Origin: Stratiolaelaps scimitus
Lineage: Eukaryota; Arthropoda; Arachnida; Mesostigmata; Laelapidae
Assembly: GCA_019614645.1 (NCBI GenBank)
Contig: JABWDB010000009.1
Coordinates: forward strand, 248,001 to 312,000
Reading direction: 5' to 3'
DNA length: 64,000 nt
Shown here piece after piece: positions 12,402-26,199 of the stretch. Numbering within the stretch: position 1 is the first letter of the stretch; each line of letters begins with the position of its first letter. The position numbers and the translations under genes are program-made. Below the pieces are notes generated by a model, which had not been told where the DNA came from, searched no databases, and worked only from the letters and a program-made list of their open reading frames with translations.

Positions 12402-12695
12402 TCAAATTCAAATCATATAACCAACTATATATGACATATTGTATCGATAATAAACTACAAAAATCACTTATAATTAACTAGTATCTCAACTTATATTAGG
12501 ACAGGTTGCCAATGGATTCCAAAGTGGACACGCGGAGTGGTTACAGCCCAACCTCGTAGTTTGCTCAAAGGCTGCGATAATTGGCGTAACTCGTTCGCTC
12601 GTACGATGTCTTGAATTGAAATCACCTCTTCTACGGTCTCCAACGGTCCAGTCACTTCTCCTCACCCGATGACACCTGTAGCAAGCGTCATTCAC

Positions 12696-12971
12696 CAATT
12701 TTCGACGAATGCCACTAGAGCTTGTTCCTTTAGGAAACAAGAATTAATGAAAAAACGCTGATTTTCAGCATTAAAGGCTATTTTAGCTTCCAGATTCATG
12801 TCTGTTCTAAGAAATTGAATCAGAGCTGAGCCACATGCAACAAAAAAACACAAGTATAAACAGGTCACACCTAAACTAGCTATGACGCTTGCTTCGAAGG
12901 TTATCAAATTATCTCCGATGTACAGAATAGCTTCAAACGAGCTAATGTGATCAGATTGGATGAGAGTCAGG
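12696..12971 (-). CDS. Candidate internal exon of a multi-pass membrane protein
   Basis: A minus-strand frame of about 92 codons is bounded by a plausible acceptor (GAGCGTTTTCAG, exon from 12971) and donor (AATTG/GTGAAT, exon to 12696). It encodes a clear hydrophobic segment (FEASVIASLGVTCLYLCFFV and on to about residue 50) followed by a soluble stretch ending in ALVAFVEN. The first and last parts are less hydrophobic. Codon and residue composition look like real protein, unlike most frames here. The layout recalls an arthropod seven-transmembrane chemoreceptor, but I recognise no diagnostic motif and find no neighbouring exons, so the product is unassigned. It could also be a decayed copy. 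Confidence 0.35.
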
Positions 12972-13102
12972 CTGAAAACGCTCAAACACTCAGACCTAAT
13001 AATATCACAAAGCGAGTAACAAAAATATTACCATTATATTACAATCATAAGCGAGAATCTTCAAACGCCGTTACTCTCCCGCCATTACTCGACAAACTGT
13101 GC

Positions 13103-13133
<31 letters not shown>
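13103..13133. repeat. (TA)n microsatellite
   Basis: Uninterrupted TA run of about 31 bp. Confidence 0.95.
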
Positions 13134-13134
<1 letters not shown>

Positions 13135-13509
13135 CTTTTTTTAGCTAATCACTCATGTTGAGCAGAAATATATTAACGCAACCATGCACGCATTTATAGA
13201 TACACTAGACGCACGCACACACACACACACAGGCACTATATCTAGCCTTAGAAACAACGACGATTACGTATGACTTCCTTTAAAAATCATTCTCTCTGCC
13301 CGCTTAATTTACTTAGTCTGACGCCATCACACGCTCCACTATGACACACTTCGGTTAGCCCCGCCACCGCCGGCAGCAGTGGACCACCGAAAAGGACCTT
13401 TTTGTCTACACATCGCCAAGAACAGACAAACACAACGCGCACATGAAGTTGCGTCCGACCCGCGCCGACATCAGTGAAGTCCCCCTGTATAGTGGCCACC
13501 TTCTCTCGC

Positions 13510-13537
13510 GGCGCCAAACAGCAGTCGGCGCCAAATT
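13510..13537 (-). promoter_or_regulatory. Pair of E2F-like sites
   Basis: GGCGCCAAA occurs at 13510-13518 and again within AGTCGGCGCCAAATT at 13523-13537. Read on the minus strand, both contain TTTGGCGC, which matches the known E2F/DP consensus TTTSSCGC. The two sites are 17 bp apart. A third copy of the 15-base version lies at 14213-14227. No promoter or gene start next to them can be demonstrated. Confidence 0.35.
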
Positions 13538-13721
13538 ATCCTCCAGTTTCTTGACGGCATCGCGCATCGTCGGGCTTCGCTTCACTGTTCCGTTGGATCT
13601 CACTACGCTATGACCCTGTACGTGTGTGCGTGTATGTGTGTGAGGTGCGCGATGTTCAGGTCCCCGGGGTTCCGACCAGACCAGATGAGATCAGACCGTA
13701 GCAGACCGCCGAGGAGCCCCC

Positions 13722-13743
13722 CCAACCAACCAACCAACCAACC
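13722..13743. repeat. (CCAA)n tetranucleotide repeat
   Basis: About five copies of CCAA flanked on both sides by C runs. Confidence 0.9.
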
Positions 13744-14212
13744 CCCCCTCAAACGTCGTCACCACAAGAAATTAGTGTCGCCTTAGTTAGATAAACAGAC
13801 GATTTGCTCTCGCAGTTAAATCGTCAACGCCGTCGAGCGACGTCAGTGTCGTTAGACGCGGCTCTTTGCGCTTCCCGGCCTTTTAATTCCGAAATGAAAA
13901 CAAAGAAAAAGTAATTCAGCCTGCTGCTGCTGCCGCGGCGGCGGCGGCAGCGGCTTCTATCACGAGTTCCGCTCGTTCTGAATGAATTCTCTCTTTCTGC
14001 TCCAATTTGAGCATTTGACATATCCATGGTGGATGTGGCTGTTTGCGCCGTGGGTCGGTTGCGGCAAGTGTTGACTAACGCAAAAATATAGATAAAATAC
14101 ACGTATTTACGCGCGACGGTCCCCAGGGGTCTGGCGACGATGGGAGTGGAGTCGCTGGGTGGAAGGCAGCACCAAACCTCACATCAGGCCCCGCGTTTGC
14201 AAACGGCAAAAT

Positions 14213-14227
14213 AGTCGGCGCCAAATT
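14213..14227 (-). promoter_or_regulatory. Third E2F-like site
   Basis: The 15 bases AGTCGGCGCCAAATT are identical to 13523-13537 and contain TTTGGCGC on the minus strand. Confidence 0.3.
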
Positions 14228-15034
14228 GTCAATTTGCGTCGTTTTCTCATTTCGAAACGGTCCTTTGCGGCTGCAGTAAGCGTTAGCGCTAGGGTCCATT
14301 TTTCAAAAGCCATTTCGATGTCGACGACCACCAGCAGCAGCAGCAGCAGCACCACCACCACCACTACGATTATTATTATTGTTATTGAGTTTGTTCTGCG
14401 GGACGGTTTTACGTTGCTTGTCAATAAATAAATCTATGCTACGAGGGATCTATGTTAACTTGTTATACTAGCAAGCTAACGATATGACTCGTTAGCTAGT
14501 TAGTAAGCTATTGAGTGACATGTGACTAACGGTGACGAGAGGTTGAATATCGCTGGCGATCGTTGGCTTTCGTAACGGTGATGACGTTTTGACGAACACC
14601 CAGCTTCGCTATGGCGGCGACGACGATGGTCAAGAGGATCTCGAAACAGTATATTAGTTAGATCCTGCTACAGGCGCATGTGTGTGTGTGTATGTGTTTG
14701 TGTCTACTGTTAAGTGCGCGGGGTGTTTTGTTCAAAATCTCAGATAATCAGGACAATGTCGCAACTTGAACAGGGCGTCCTAAGGTGATTAGCATTCTAC
14801 CGAATGTTCGATTTCGCTACCCTGTGACATAACAATTGAAGGAACGAAAAGCGAGCCGGGTAAGGTAAGGGTGGCGGGAAGCTCAATATAAATAAATTAA
14901 TGTGGAAATGCAGCTGCTGAAATTGCTGCTAGACTCGTTAATTGATGAACGCTCCGTTTAGAGATTTCCCCAATCGAACTCGTTGGGCATTCATTTTTCG
15001 TTTGGGAATCAACACTTGGCACCGCTGCACTTTT

Positions 15035-15101
15035 CTGTTGTTGCTGTTGTTGTTGCTGCTGCTGCTGCTGCCGTTGTTGCTGTTCATGTTAATGTTGTTG
15101 G
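15035..15101. repeat. TTG/CTG triplet array
   Basis: Mixed TTG and CTG triplets over about 65 bp. On the minus strand they would read Asn/Ser/Gln. No convincing exon surrounds them. Confidence 0.9.
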
Positions 15102-15816
15102 TGTCATTTTGTATTGCCCGTTTTACCGCGACAGTTATGGAATCAACCATGAAAGTTAGCACAAGGACGAATACAGGGACACTGGCATATTGGGATTGAC
15201 TTCGTTAAATAGTTAAAGTTGACGATGGCCGAAGCCTTCGTTCAACTTAAACGCGTTTACGGTTCATGTTGAGATAAGAGACATCATATACGAGAGCTGA
15301 AAACGGAGAGGCCACAGCGGGTTTGAGAACGAGAACATTTCGATTTCAGAACGGTTAGTAGCTACTACCTTCATTTGTACAATTGTTGTAGGCAAACTCC
15401 CCCCACCAGCGATGCAATAACTTATTATCCATGCTTTGTGGCGTGCGTGCAGTGATATTCCGAGTTAACTTCAACACGAGAACGAATCTTCGAAAGCAAG
15501 TCACGCTAGCTCCGAGGTGATATGTTTCTGGCTGAACAGATATTTTGCTAATTACAAATACATGATAAATTTGGCTGCCTTGTACATAGGGTTCAAAAAC
15601 CTTAAATTATAATTTTTATAATAATTAGTTATTAATAAATTGTTCAAATAAAATAAATCAAACTACTCAAAGTCATATCGGCATCGTGATGGTCGACAAC
15701 GCTAGAACCCCACCTAGTCTGGACTATATTATCCAGGCCAAATTCGAGCGCAACACATCAATGTCGCCCTTCTCGAGTCATGCTTCTTCTTGTCCTGCGC
15801 ACATGTATTATTTATT

Positions 15817-15917
<101 letters not shown>

Positions 15918-18914
15918 TTCATCGCTGGTCCTGTTTGCCTATTCTCTCATTCGCTATGAGGATGATGGAAATGTTACGGCGACGCGGGCGGCAGTTTTCA
16001 CGTATCAACAGAGACTTCATACAATCGACAATTTATAGGTAGATGAAAAACGACATTTGTCAAGTCGATATCTTCATGCATGAGGCGGACCCCCTGGCTT
16101 ATCTAGCAGCCGGAGCGGTACCACGGTCCGGCCGGGGGGGGGGGAGATCGCATCCCTCACCTCCTGACCAACCAATATCTCCTGCAATAATTACGCGAAT
16201 GTCCACTCTATGACAGTTAGCTAATGACAGCTCGTTTGACTGGTTAGATCTCGCGCAATTTACGATATTATATCTAGCTCAAACATTTGCGTCCGCCCGC
16301 AACAACCAACCGAACGCTGCAAACGGGAGCCTTCTGGTTCACGCGTGGCGGTACATCGACGCTGCCGTGTCGCCGCGCGGCATTGATACCACCACCAACA
16401 CCGAGCCACGTATAGTTCAGCTATTGCAGACATCTCTATAAGGCTAGATGCGTCATCATCTGCCCGCAGCATACCTCCTAAAGAGTCTTATGGTACAACC
16501 AGCCGTTTCAATGTCTCACTGGAATCACATATCGTATTATTTGTGGTCTAGTTAAATCGCCTTGAATCGCTGTCAATCGCAATATCCGCTGCCGCGCCAC
16601 ATGCAAATAAATGAGCTCATTTGTTATTTTTACCAGTACAACAACAACAACAACGTTAACGTCGCCGCCGCCGCCGCTGCTGCTGCGCCTGCACCCGCGA
16701 ATCTCGCGGAAACGCTCTTGTTAACCCGTTCTTTTTCAATTCTTTATGAGCGTTCGCCTCGCGTCGTTCTTGGCCCCAGCTGTCGCTGGGTTCCACTTGG
16801 CTTCTGCCGAACCCATGAATGCCCACATGTGTAATGCTAACTGGAACTGGCAGCAGCCATCTCACTTGCCGGATGCCGCCGTCAAATCGTGCTTGTCTCT
16901 CTCTCTCTCTCTCTCTCCTGGTCCACCTGTGTCTGAGAGTTTAAATGAATATGTGCGCCCATCTGAAAACAGCTCAAATAGATTACGTGTCCATAGGCAT
17001 TCGATATAGCAAAATCAATCCTACTATGCAGCCAGCTCTAGGTCAGCCACAATTGTCTTTGAAAGTACATACATACAATAGTAGTTCGCATACACACACG
17101 AACTGGCTGCTAGATAGACATATTGGTATTATTACAGGGCTGAAGAAACAGTTTTAGATGGCAGCTGTTGCTGTTGTTGCTGTTGCTGCTATGGCCAGGG
17201 CGGTTGTTGTTTTTGTCACCGCGGCGGTGGCGTTGACGCCGGAGGTGGCTGTTTAGTTGTCGAACGAGACGGCCGTTTGGATATGACGATTATTTGGACT
17301 TTGCAAAATCCTCGGAGAATGCGTAGCATTGTATGACATTGTGGGAACTTTTGTGCTCTTCTCATTCAAAGGCAGATGGACGATCAACGCGGCGCACACT
17401 CGCATTCGTATGGGCGTATATTATAGAAAGATGCGTTGAGCGACGAGACTTGTTGTGTTGGTGACTCCGGACGCGAGGTCCTGCTGGCCTGTTGTTCGAC
17501 GGGTTCCTCGAAGCTTCCGGATAATTTCAAAGACAAACATAGATTCCCTGCCAAATTCAACTGGACCCCCGTTGTGCAACGCTAGCCGAGTGTGCAGATG
17601 ACCATAGAATCGAGTTCGAATTTTCCAGACGGTCGCCGCCACAGGTTATCGAGGGACGATGGATTTTTTTTCGGCCCGACTCGGTGTTCAACGCCTTAGT
17701 TCAACATACTTCGAATCGAGTCAGAAGTGATTGCCGAAGTGGCTTTGCGAAATCAACTGTGCACCATCTTGTCCATATATACACACAAACAAATGTTTAT
17801 TTGCTCAACTTCTGCATTCGTGCCAGGTGATCAGCATCTCTATCGGGCAGATCAGTCAACACGGGCTGCTTGATGCTAAGGATGAGATTCAGAGGGACCA
17901 CTGAATACAACGACCGATCCTGTCTCACTTCGTTCCATTTGTCAGCGAAAGAGACTTCTTTTGTCTGAGCTGACGTAGATCGTTTCGCGGTTCTGACGCA
18001 ATCGCGTTACACTCGGGTGTGGCCGCTGATCAAAATGAGAAACAGTACACCAGACTGACCGGGTCAGGATGCCGAATTGATAAGATCGTCATGAGGTGTT
18101 CTATACGAGGCAGATATTCAGCGTGCAAAATCACCATCGAATTTGCTAAATTTTCGGGGTCCAACTGGAACACTGCTCTAAAGCACCCGCTGCCTATGTG
18201 TATATATATAGGTTTATACATATAATGGAATTGCGATACATGATGTCTCCGGCATTTGATGTCAAATCGTACGACAATCAATCGCTATGAGAATCCTTGC
18301 TCTTCCCTCTTGTTATACCTAACCTATCCTGCCCGAGCTCCAGCGTAGGATAATTTTGATAGAGAACCTATGAGCTAAATGCACGTGTTCTCAAATATGT
18401 TCACATGAGTGGTCGATGCAGAAATAATCGCTGCTTGCATTCAACACGTTCGATCAGCGATACATGAAGGTTATCTAGCAGTGGCCGTAATTGGCAGCAA
18501 CAAAACATTGGTGAATATACTCAACTTGAAAACGGATCCAGTTCACTTACGATAATGATTGAATTGACAATTGCAAAATGTTTGTTCGATGCGTACCGCC
18601 TGCGCCGCTTCCATAGAAACAACAGCCGCTTTTTGCTGTTGATGCAGTAATTACGAGTTTCGTATTGTGACATTCGCCATTTTTCATAACATCTGTCCTA
18701 CTGTTTTTGTGGTACTCGAACCCCGTTCCAGCAATTCCCATGTGTGTGTGTGTGGGTGTGATGAACACCCTTATATCCATCACCTGAACCGAAACAATTA
18801 TCTGCATCTTATATATATATATGTATAGACATCTCCAGACATTTTACCCGCTTTACTGGACTAGATCCATGCCCCATCTGTCCCCTATCCTTCAGATAAC
18901 TCAGACCGCAGATG

Positions 18915-18996
18915 CACAACAGCAACAATAGTGGTCAAAAACAGCTACAGCGGCAAGAACAACAACATCAACAGCAGCAGCAGCACCACCAGCGGC
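18915..18996. repeat. CAA/CAG/CAC-rich triplet region
   Basis: Interrupted runs of CAA, CAG and CAC triplets over about 80 bp in a GC-rich island. Confidence 0.8.
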
Positions 18997-20457
18997 AGTT
19001 GCCAGACCGAGGACGAGCAATCTCAGCCTTGCGAGCACCATCGCCGGAGCCACGTGCAGGCCCGGAATAGTGGGCCGTCCAACACGACCAGGTATCTCTG
19101 GTTGGCTCAGCCGGGCGGTCAAGCCAGACGGGACGAGGGGGAATTCAACAACCGGGGGGGGGGGGCGGCGGCGATCTGCCTTCTGTATCGGCACTTGGCT
19201 TCAGTGTGGGGTGTGCGGACTCACTCGTGATGCGATATCGTCATGTCGTCGTCGTCGTGAACCAAATGCGTCATCATCACCATCATTATTATTATTATGC
19301 ATCATCACGCCGCCTGGCAACGAGCAAGCAGTTAGTTACCTCAGCAGTATATATAATAATAATAATACTGTGTAGTAGTGGCTGAAAGAGTAGGGTGAGT
19401 GTTCAGACTAAAAGACCACGGGGGTGTCAGTGGATCGGCCCGCCGCCGTGCCTGACTCTTGATACCTTTAGTGGCGATGCTGTTCCGCCACCGGTAAAAC
19501 AATCTCTGCTATTGCTGCTGTTGCTGTTGCACTGTGACGGCGGTGATCCACTTGCTGGCGGTGTTAACTGATGAGGAACCTGCGCTGTCGGTGTCCAGCT
19601 GTCGGACATCTCACCCGCACACGCCTTGGTATGTCTTCGCTTATTGCTACTGCTGTATGTATTGCTGAACTTCTCGTGCTAGTTTTCAAGATAGGCGGCT
19701 CGTAACTGCGAAGCGATGCTACTTCGCTGCGCCTCCGAAGCAGATATATCGTTATCCATAGATAGCAGTCGGCGCCCCCGCCCGAGCCACGCGTTTCGAC
19801 AGGCTCGGGCACACCTCCGAAAGCAGAAGCGACTGTTGTCGAGGGTTGTCAGAGTTTGTTGTTGTCCACCCGGCGGTATCAGCGTGCCGGCAGCGGGCGG
19901 TGGTGCTAGTTGTTGTTGTTGTTGTTGTTGTGGGAGCTCGGCAGGAGCGGGTCAAGAGACAAATGACTGTGGTAGACCATGCGGCGCGCGTGCCGAGAGC
20001 GCTTAGTCCTTTCGCAGACACCGCTCGATTGTTAAGCGATGAACGAGCTACGAAGGTCCACCGATTGAATGATGCGCAATGGATGATCTTCGGCCGACGG
20101 CTCGCCTCCCATCGGTCAGTAACGATAGCCGCGAGACCTATCCGGACCGCGGTCGGGGACGCGCCGAGATTTCAACAGCGTGCCCAATGATACGAGCGAC
20201 AGACGGCAGTGGGAATGGCCAATGTTCTTGTCTTCCCCGTTGCCTGGCGTTGACTTGGCTCGACTCGTTGATGAGTTGATCGCCGCGCTCATGTTGTTGC
20301 TCATATGCTACCGCCTCCCTATGAGGCGATAGCTCGCCCGTTGTCTTCGGGCTCTGTTCAGGTCTGTCAGATCCGCCACTACATTATGTACTAGATTTGG
20401 CTGCTGAGGTGCGGTGTGCAGAAGTCTAATCGTCTTGATTCAGCTGCCGCGGCCACC

Positions 20458-20460
20458 GCC

Positions 20461-20497
<37 letters not shown>

Positions 20498-20500
20498 TCG
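20458..20500. repeat. (CTG)n triplet array
   Basis: About eleven perfect CTG triplets at 20462-20496 with GCC/CCG flanks. The polyalanine and polyleucine frames over it show no further coding support. Confidence 0.92.
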
Positions 20501-21823
20501 CCGTGGTGGGTCCCGCTGCATGTTCAACATGTTCCACCGCCGCCGGGGGGACGCCGACCGCGCAGGCTGGACGACGCCGACGCGAGGCGGATGGCTGAAC
20601 TCGAGCGTTCACCCTACGCTTTTGCTGCAGCTTTTGCTAGGGGGCGGTTTGGTGGGCGCCGTCAAGCGTGGGCGACGGCTGGCGTCAGGGCGGCAGGGCG
20701 TCAGCTGGGAGGCAACGCGCGCCGATGGTGGCCAGCAACTGGCGAGGCCCACCTCGCCATCCGCAGTCCAGTGCAAAGTCACCGGACGGCGTCGACTACT
20801 ACAACAACGAATACTGCTGTTGCGACTGCCGCTTTAGTTCGAGTCAACAACACGACGGCTTCCAGCCGCCTCATGATTCGAGTGGTGGCTATGTCCGTTA
20901 TGAGCGTATGGTATCACCAGTGCAACAAGGGGTCGGTCTTTTGCGGAGACACGCGCGCCATGACGACGCAGAGATCTCGGAAGCACACCGCATTGCATAC
21001 AATTGCGGTGCATTCAGTAATCGTAGTTGGTAATGGTTGTCGCAGAAGCAGGAGATAGTATTACTACCATTACTAGTAGCAGCACCCACAAACAGTAGCC
21101 GACTGTTAAGTTTTCTGACTGTAGATTCGAAGCGAGGCTGAGAAGAAGTGGCGAATTTGTTCGGTGACGAACAGGTTGAATCTCCCCCGGCGGTTGCTGT
21201 TCATCGGCACCGCTCGTCCCCTTGAACTACGACAAAGATTTGGGCGGACATCGAGCGACAGGAGTCACGGCGGCGACGGCGGCGGAAGCGACGCCCCAAT
21301 GAGAGGAAGAGCTCAGCGGAGCGACGCTGACCGCCCTTTGCCGATCTTCGCAGCTGTCATTTGGCTGATGTGTTGTCGTGTAGCAACGCCGAGTGTCGAG
21401 TTGTTGTTGCTGCTGCTGTAGTTAGCTCTACAGGGCGCTAGCCTAATCGGCTGTGGCGGGCAGCGGTTGCCGTTACCGATGATCTGACCCAATGGACAGG
21501 ATAACGGCAGAGTCGATGCTGCCCGCTTCACTGTCCGTCATCGTTCGACGAAGAAGACGCCGGCGGCGGCGAGGTGCTGCCGAACCAACAAAGTGGTGTA
21601 TGGCTTTTTCGTTTTTATGCGAAAACTTGAGCGGGTCTGCCATCGACAGGATGTCGTGGCGCGGACATCGATGCAGAGGCATCTTTGACATCGTTGTCTC
21701 AAACTCATTCTGTACAGATGTCGCGGCAGACGAAACATTGCTAACTGGCGCCCTTGCAGAACAGATGATGACATCTAGGCAGACGAGCGAGCCGCAGATA
21801 GCAGAGGGGAGCAACGTCGTCAG

Positions 21824-21844
21824 AATATATATATATATATATAT
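21824..21844. repeat. (AT)n microsatellite
   Basis: Uninterrupted AT run of about 21 bp. Confidence 0.95.
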
Positions 21845-23465
21845 GAAGTGAGAATGGACCCACGAATAGATGAGCGCTTGCGACCAGCCGCCACTGAAGG
21901 GTGCAGCATGTTTCTTTAGCCAGCGTCGGTTGCGCGGTACGTGAACAAATCAGCAGAAACATACAGGATTCCCGGCGCGTATTATTGGCTATATTTCTGC
22001 GAAGTGGTGCACAGCTGGTGGGAGATCTTTACGGAAACACAGAAGGCAAGCAGCATATGCCAAAGGCGATCGATGCCTCGTGAAGTAGTCGTATGACACA
22101 GCGATTGTTGCGGCCAACAGTGGCCTGTTCGATTCCTGCTCGACTCAGTCCTGTCGCTTCGCGAGTAACTGATGAATGACAGTCTTTGCGGTTGCTATTG
22201 CTGCTGTTGTTGTGTATAGCGCCGTTGGTTACTATAGGTGCTATGCGTAACCATTTGATAGTGCACAAGCATGATCGAGTTTAGAGCGCGATCTGTGCCT
22301 TGCTTGAGTGGATGACGGTTAGCAGCTTGCAATTTGATGGGACCTCGAGTGAATAAAGTAGTGGTAAACGCACGATTGGTCATCTTCTGCAATAAATTGT
22401 GACATTAACGCTCGCCAACGCTCAATACCTATGTACCAGCGTTGGTGAATTCGTATGCGTTCGTATACTACGAGTGACGAGGTTATCGTGAAGACAAAAT
22501 ATTAATCGGCCAAAAGTAGTGTAAAAGTATAAGCTTTTCGTGCCACAACCCATATATTGGCCCATATTTCGAACGAGTCAAGATGGATTCTTATGTCGAC
22601 CATGTGGATGATTGATGCAAAACAAGCGCATGCTAGTTGTTGCTTAAGCGCTATCTCATTCGAACGAGTGTGCTGGCATCCTGATCGTCGATCGTCGTTG
22701 GAGAGTTCAGTTTGTTTTATAAATCATGTCCGTATTGTATACATGGCACGAGGGCATGGCTTCGGTTTTGCTTTTGCCGGTGCTTAAATCATGGAAATGT
22801 GATTTAGATATATTCAGAGTTTTATCGCTACTCTGCTAAATCATTAAACAGAGACAAGGGAACAAAACATTGGTAGCGACGATCAGATAGCCTCGAGGTA
22901 TAGCGACGCGAGCAGCTTCAAGGCGCTCCTGCAACGCCTTGAGTTGTATTGTAGAATTATATTATGCCAACTCGAAGAAGCAAACCTTACCTTTCTCTAA
23001 CTCGTTCTCCCTAACAGCTACAGAATTTTTTCGCAGCTGGCCAAGAAGTCCTCCTTGACATCTGTGACATATATACACCTTCATTAATAAGAATATTAAC
23101 AATAATGATACTAAAGAGCCGGTAATGATGACCATGTCGTTCAGGCGAGCTCTAATCGCAGCAGGAACAGGCTATCAAGCAATAAACTCCAACCAACTAA
23201 AAACCAAACACTTCTAATCTGCCTGCATAGGCACAGCTGGTTTGTTAAGCTCAACTTGTACATACGTGTATATATTTGCGAGCTGTGTGTTCGTAGCCGA
23301 ATTATTACTATTATTATCATATCTCTGTTTGCAGATATTGTCCGCATTCACTTTACGTTGCCTTATATTCTCAATCTACCCAGCTCTATTTTCTAGCTCG
23401 TTTTTCGTTCGTCCCCCGTTCCCATTAGACCGCTACATCGAGGTCCGAGCTATTAGTTATTCTGC

Positions 23466-23466
<1 letters not shown>

Positions 23467-23509
<43 letters not shown>
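23467..23509. repeat. (TA)n microsatellite
   Basis: Uninterrupted TA run of about 43 bp followed by a short GT run. Confidence 0.96.
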
Positions 23510-23515
<6 letters not shown>

Positions 23516-25327
23516 TATTCTGTTATATGCCGGTGTTTTTTTGTGTTCTGCTTATTACATTTGGAGTCGCATTCTCTTCTTGCTGGTGTCGCCATCGCGA
23601 GGGTCGCTTCCCGCTACCATCGTTACTTAACCTCGTCTGGCCCCTTCTCGATAGGGCTGCAACAAGCATCCGCGGAGTTCGTGCCCCCAAGGGGAACCGT
23701 TGTCGCCGCTCATTCACCACTTACTCCTATCGTTCGCCAAACGCGCTCGCGACCCCGCCATTATCTATCTCCCGTTGGACAGTTGCGCGACGCCGAAAAC
23801 ACTGCCACTACGGACGATATAAACGAATGCTGCCGCTGCTATCAGTCGCGTGCGGCTTAAAATTACGAATTGTATGTAAAGTTGAAAAGTATCGTTAGAA
23901 ATAGATGACAAACGGAACGTCGTCGACGCCACACGACGGTAAATACGACAGCAACAATGGCGGCCCCCATCGCCCCTTGTCTGCGCCCATCCTCTCTTCA
24001 GCCTCGACTATGCCGTGCTCCGTTTTGGTTGCTGCTTCGGCGACAAGGTGGCGGTTGACGGATGTCTCGTGGCTGCGGCGGCTGGTCGCGTTGGGGTGCA
24101 TATCAGCACGCGCTTTTTTTGTCGTCGTTTTGCGTTTTGACCAAAGGCGAACCTCTCCGTCATTGGATGCCATTGCTGCTTGTTCTTTAAGTGGCGAACT
24201 CCTCTCGGAAAGCTTGGTGGTCTGGCTGGCGTTTGATGGCGGTGTGATGCGCCAGCAAATGGGGTGGCCTACTATCGCAGGCCGAGTCCGGCCTCGCTGG
24301 CACTGCCGTCTAGCTTTAGGGCTCGCAGGCAGATACAGTCGAACGACACGAAACCCGAGAGACCCACGGGTGTTTGCTGGCGAGGACCATCGTCTCGGGG
24401 CATAACCATTCAGGCGGCAGGAGTCTGGAGGGAACCGCAGGTTCGTAGATAAAAAATCGACGATCAGCACATCAACACAAGGATAATATAATAAATATAT
24501 AACTATATATATTTAGGAAGGTGACACCAGACAACGATACATAAGACGAGCAAGGAGGCTCGTCACTAATCAGCGACACCTGTAAATACAATTCGTACAG
24601 CAATTATGAGGAGAACGAGCGCGAGATTCTCCTTGCGTTCAACCAGGAGGAGCAGCAGCAACGACGACAACAATAACAACACCACGTGTCCGCGAGTGGA
24701 GGTGCACCAGTAAGTCAACTGAATTACGGCCGATCGCTATGACATAGTCGGCGAACGGGAATTATCAATTGATCAATTGGGGTTCAACCAACAAACACAA
24801 GACAACCTCGGCGACACACTGCAATATTTTATACCATATGGTGAAGATGCATCTTGTCTATTCCACCGTGATGTTCTCTCATTAAAATTACATTTGCATA
24901 TATATATATTATATATATATACGCCTACACATGTATGCGCACATATCGCCTGCGCTTATATAATAATTGCATTTCGCTTAACAGTAGCAGCTTGTTTTCG
25001 GCGGACACAGTGTCGGGTGTCCATTGTATCAGCGATGGAGAGTCAATACACTAGCTTCTTATTGGTAGTAGCAACTGTATCCCTAAGTTCAACTGACCGC
25101 CACAATATCCGTATCTTCATAGTATCCGATCGATCGATTGGCATGGCATCTACCGTCGACAACAACGTTCGCTAGCCAGCTACAATCTGAGCGTGGCCAA
25201 GGCGTACGTCCCACGGAAGGGAACATATTTGTATGACATGCGACTATTTTTTATTAGTATTATCTGGACGACGATAACGGCTGCAGCAGAGACAAGAGAT
25301 CTAATCGATTCGATTAATGCGATTATG

Positions 25328-25368
25328 GTTATTATTATTATTATCATTATTATTATTATTATTATTAA
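25328..25368. repeat. (ATT)n triplet array
   Basis: About thirteen ATT triplets with one ATC interruption. Confidence 0.92.
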
Positions 25369-26199
25369 GATGTGGTACTATCAGTCTTTTATCTATAAAT
25401 TATACTAATGATGAATAACATTACGTTATGGCCGGCTGATGTGTGCCGACCAGTAGATCTGTGTGTGTGCTTGTGAACAGCTGGCGAGCCTTTCCTGGTT
25501 GATATACACAGTCAGCTGGACACGGGTGGCTAAGTACTCATACGATTCATGGCTCTCTCTCTCTCTGTCTGCCTCGGTACAATAATGCACAGAAATTTCG
25601 ACCAGTCTTTCCTATCGGGAACAATGCAATATTGGGTTCTCAACGAAGTCAACAACGGTGCAACATACAATATAATCCGTATTGTACTAGTTTAGCGCGC
25701 GTTCATGATACCCCTGTGCAGATCGGTGAGGTGGGTGTCGTTGTGGTCTTCATGCGATCTTCGTTTGTGTTCTTTACGACATTTGACACTAAGTCATTTA
25801 TAATGTTTGTCCATCGGAGAAGATAGGGGGAACGCCCGCATATTGACGACATATTCGCGGTGTGAACACACACACATATGTACGTTAGTGTCACGAACGC
25901 TGGATTGCATTAATTTCTTTCGAGCAACTGACGGGCGGTTTGTGTAGATCGGTATAGTTAAAGAAGACATGGCGTGTTTGTTCCAATAGAATATCAGGGT
26001 GCGTTAGTAAATTAACAGAATATTACCAAGTTTAATGCCGTACCCTGTTATTGTTGCGATGATGACAACCCTGTAACCTTGCTAAGCTCACACGTGAATA
26101 AAATACCGAATATTGAGCTGGGTTCACTGACTGGGTCATCTCCGGAACTTCAAACGCAAAATGACTTTCGGCCATCTCGCCGCGAGCTTCATTATCCTT

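Larger units (their letters stand above)
9491..12691. other. Non-coding stretch with TA arrays, CAG runs and a tRNA-like sequence
   Basis: Contains TA runs at 10077-10097, 11015-11045 and 12364-12399, CAG/GGC triplets at 10529-10574, and TTG triplets at 11743-11763. No open frame shows a known domain. Confidence 0.5.

Noticed and set aside
18251..18270. CGGCATTTGATG motif shared with 11046
   Set aside because: Only about 13 bases match and the flanks differ; could be chance.
22100..22150. GTTCGATTCC resembling a tRNA T-loop
   Set aside because: The flanking bases do not form a T-stem and no acceptor stem is present.
23895..24470. Frames of 191 (minus) and 166 (plus) codons over the same bases
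   Set aside because: Simultaneous openness on both strands reflects base composition; no motif or splice support.
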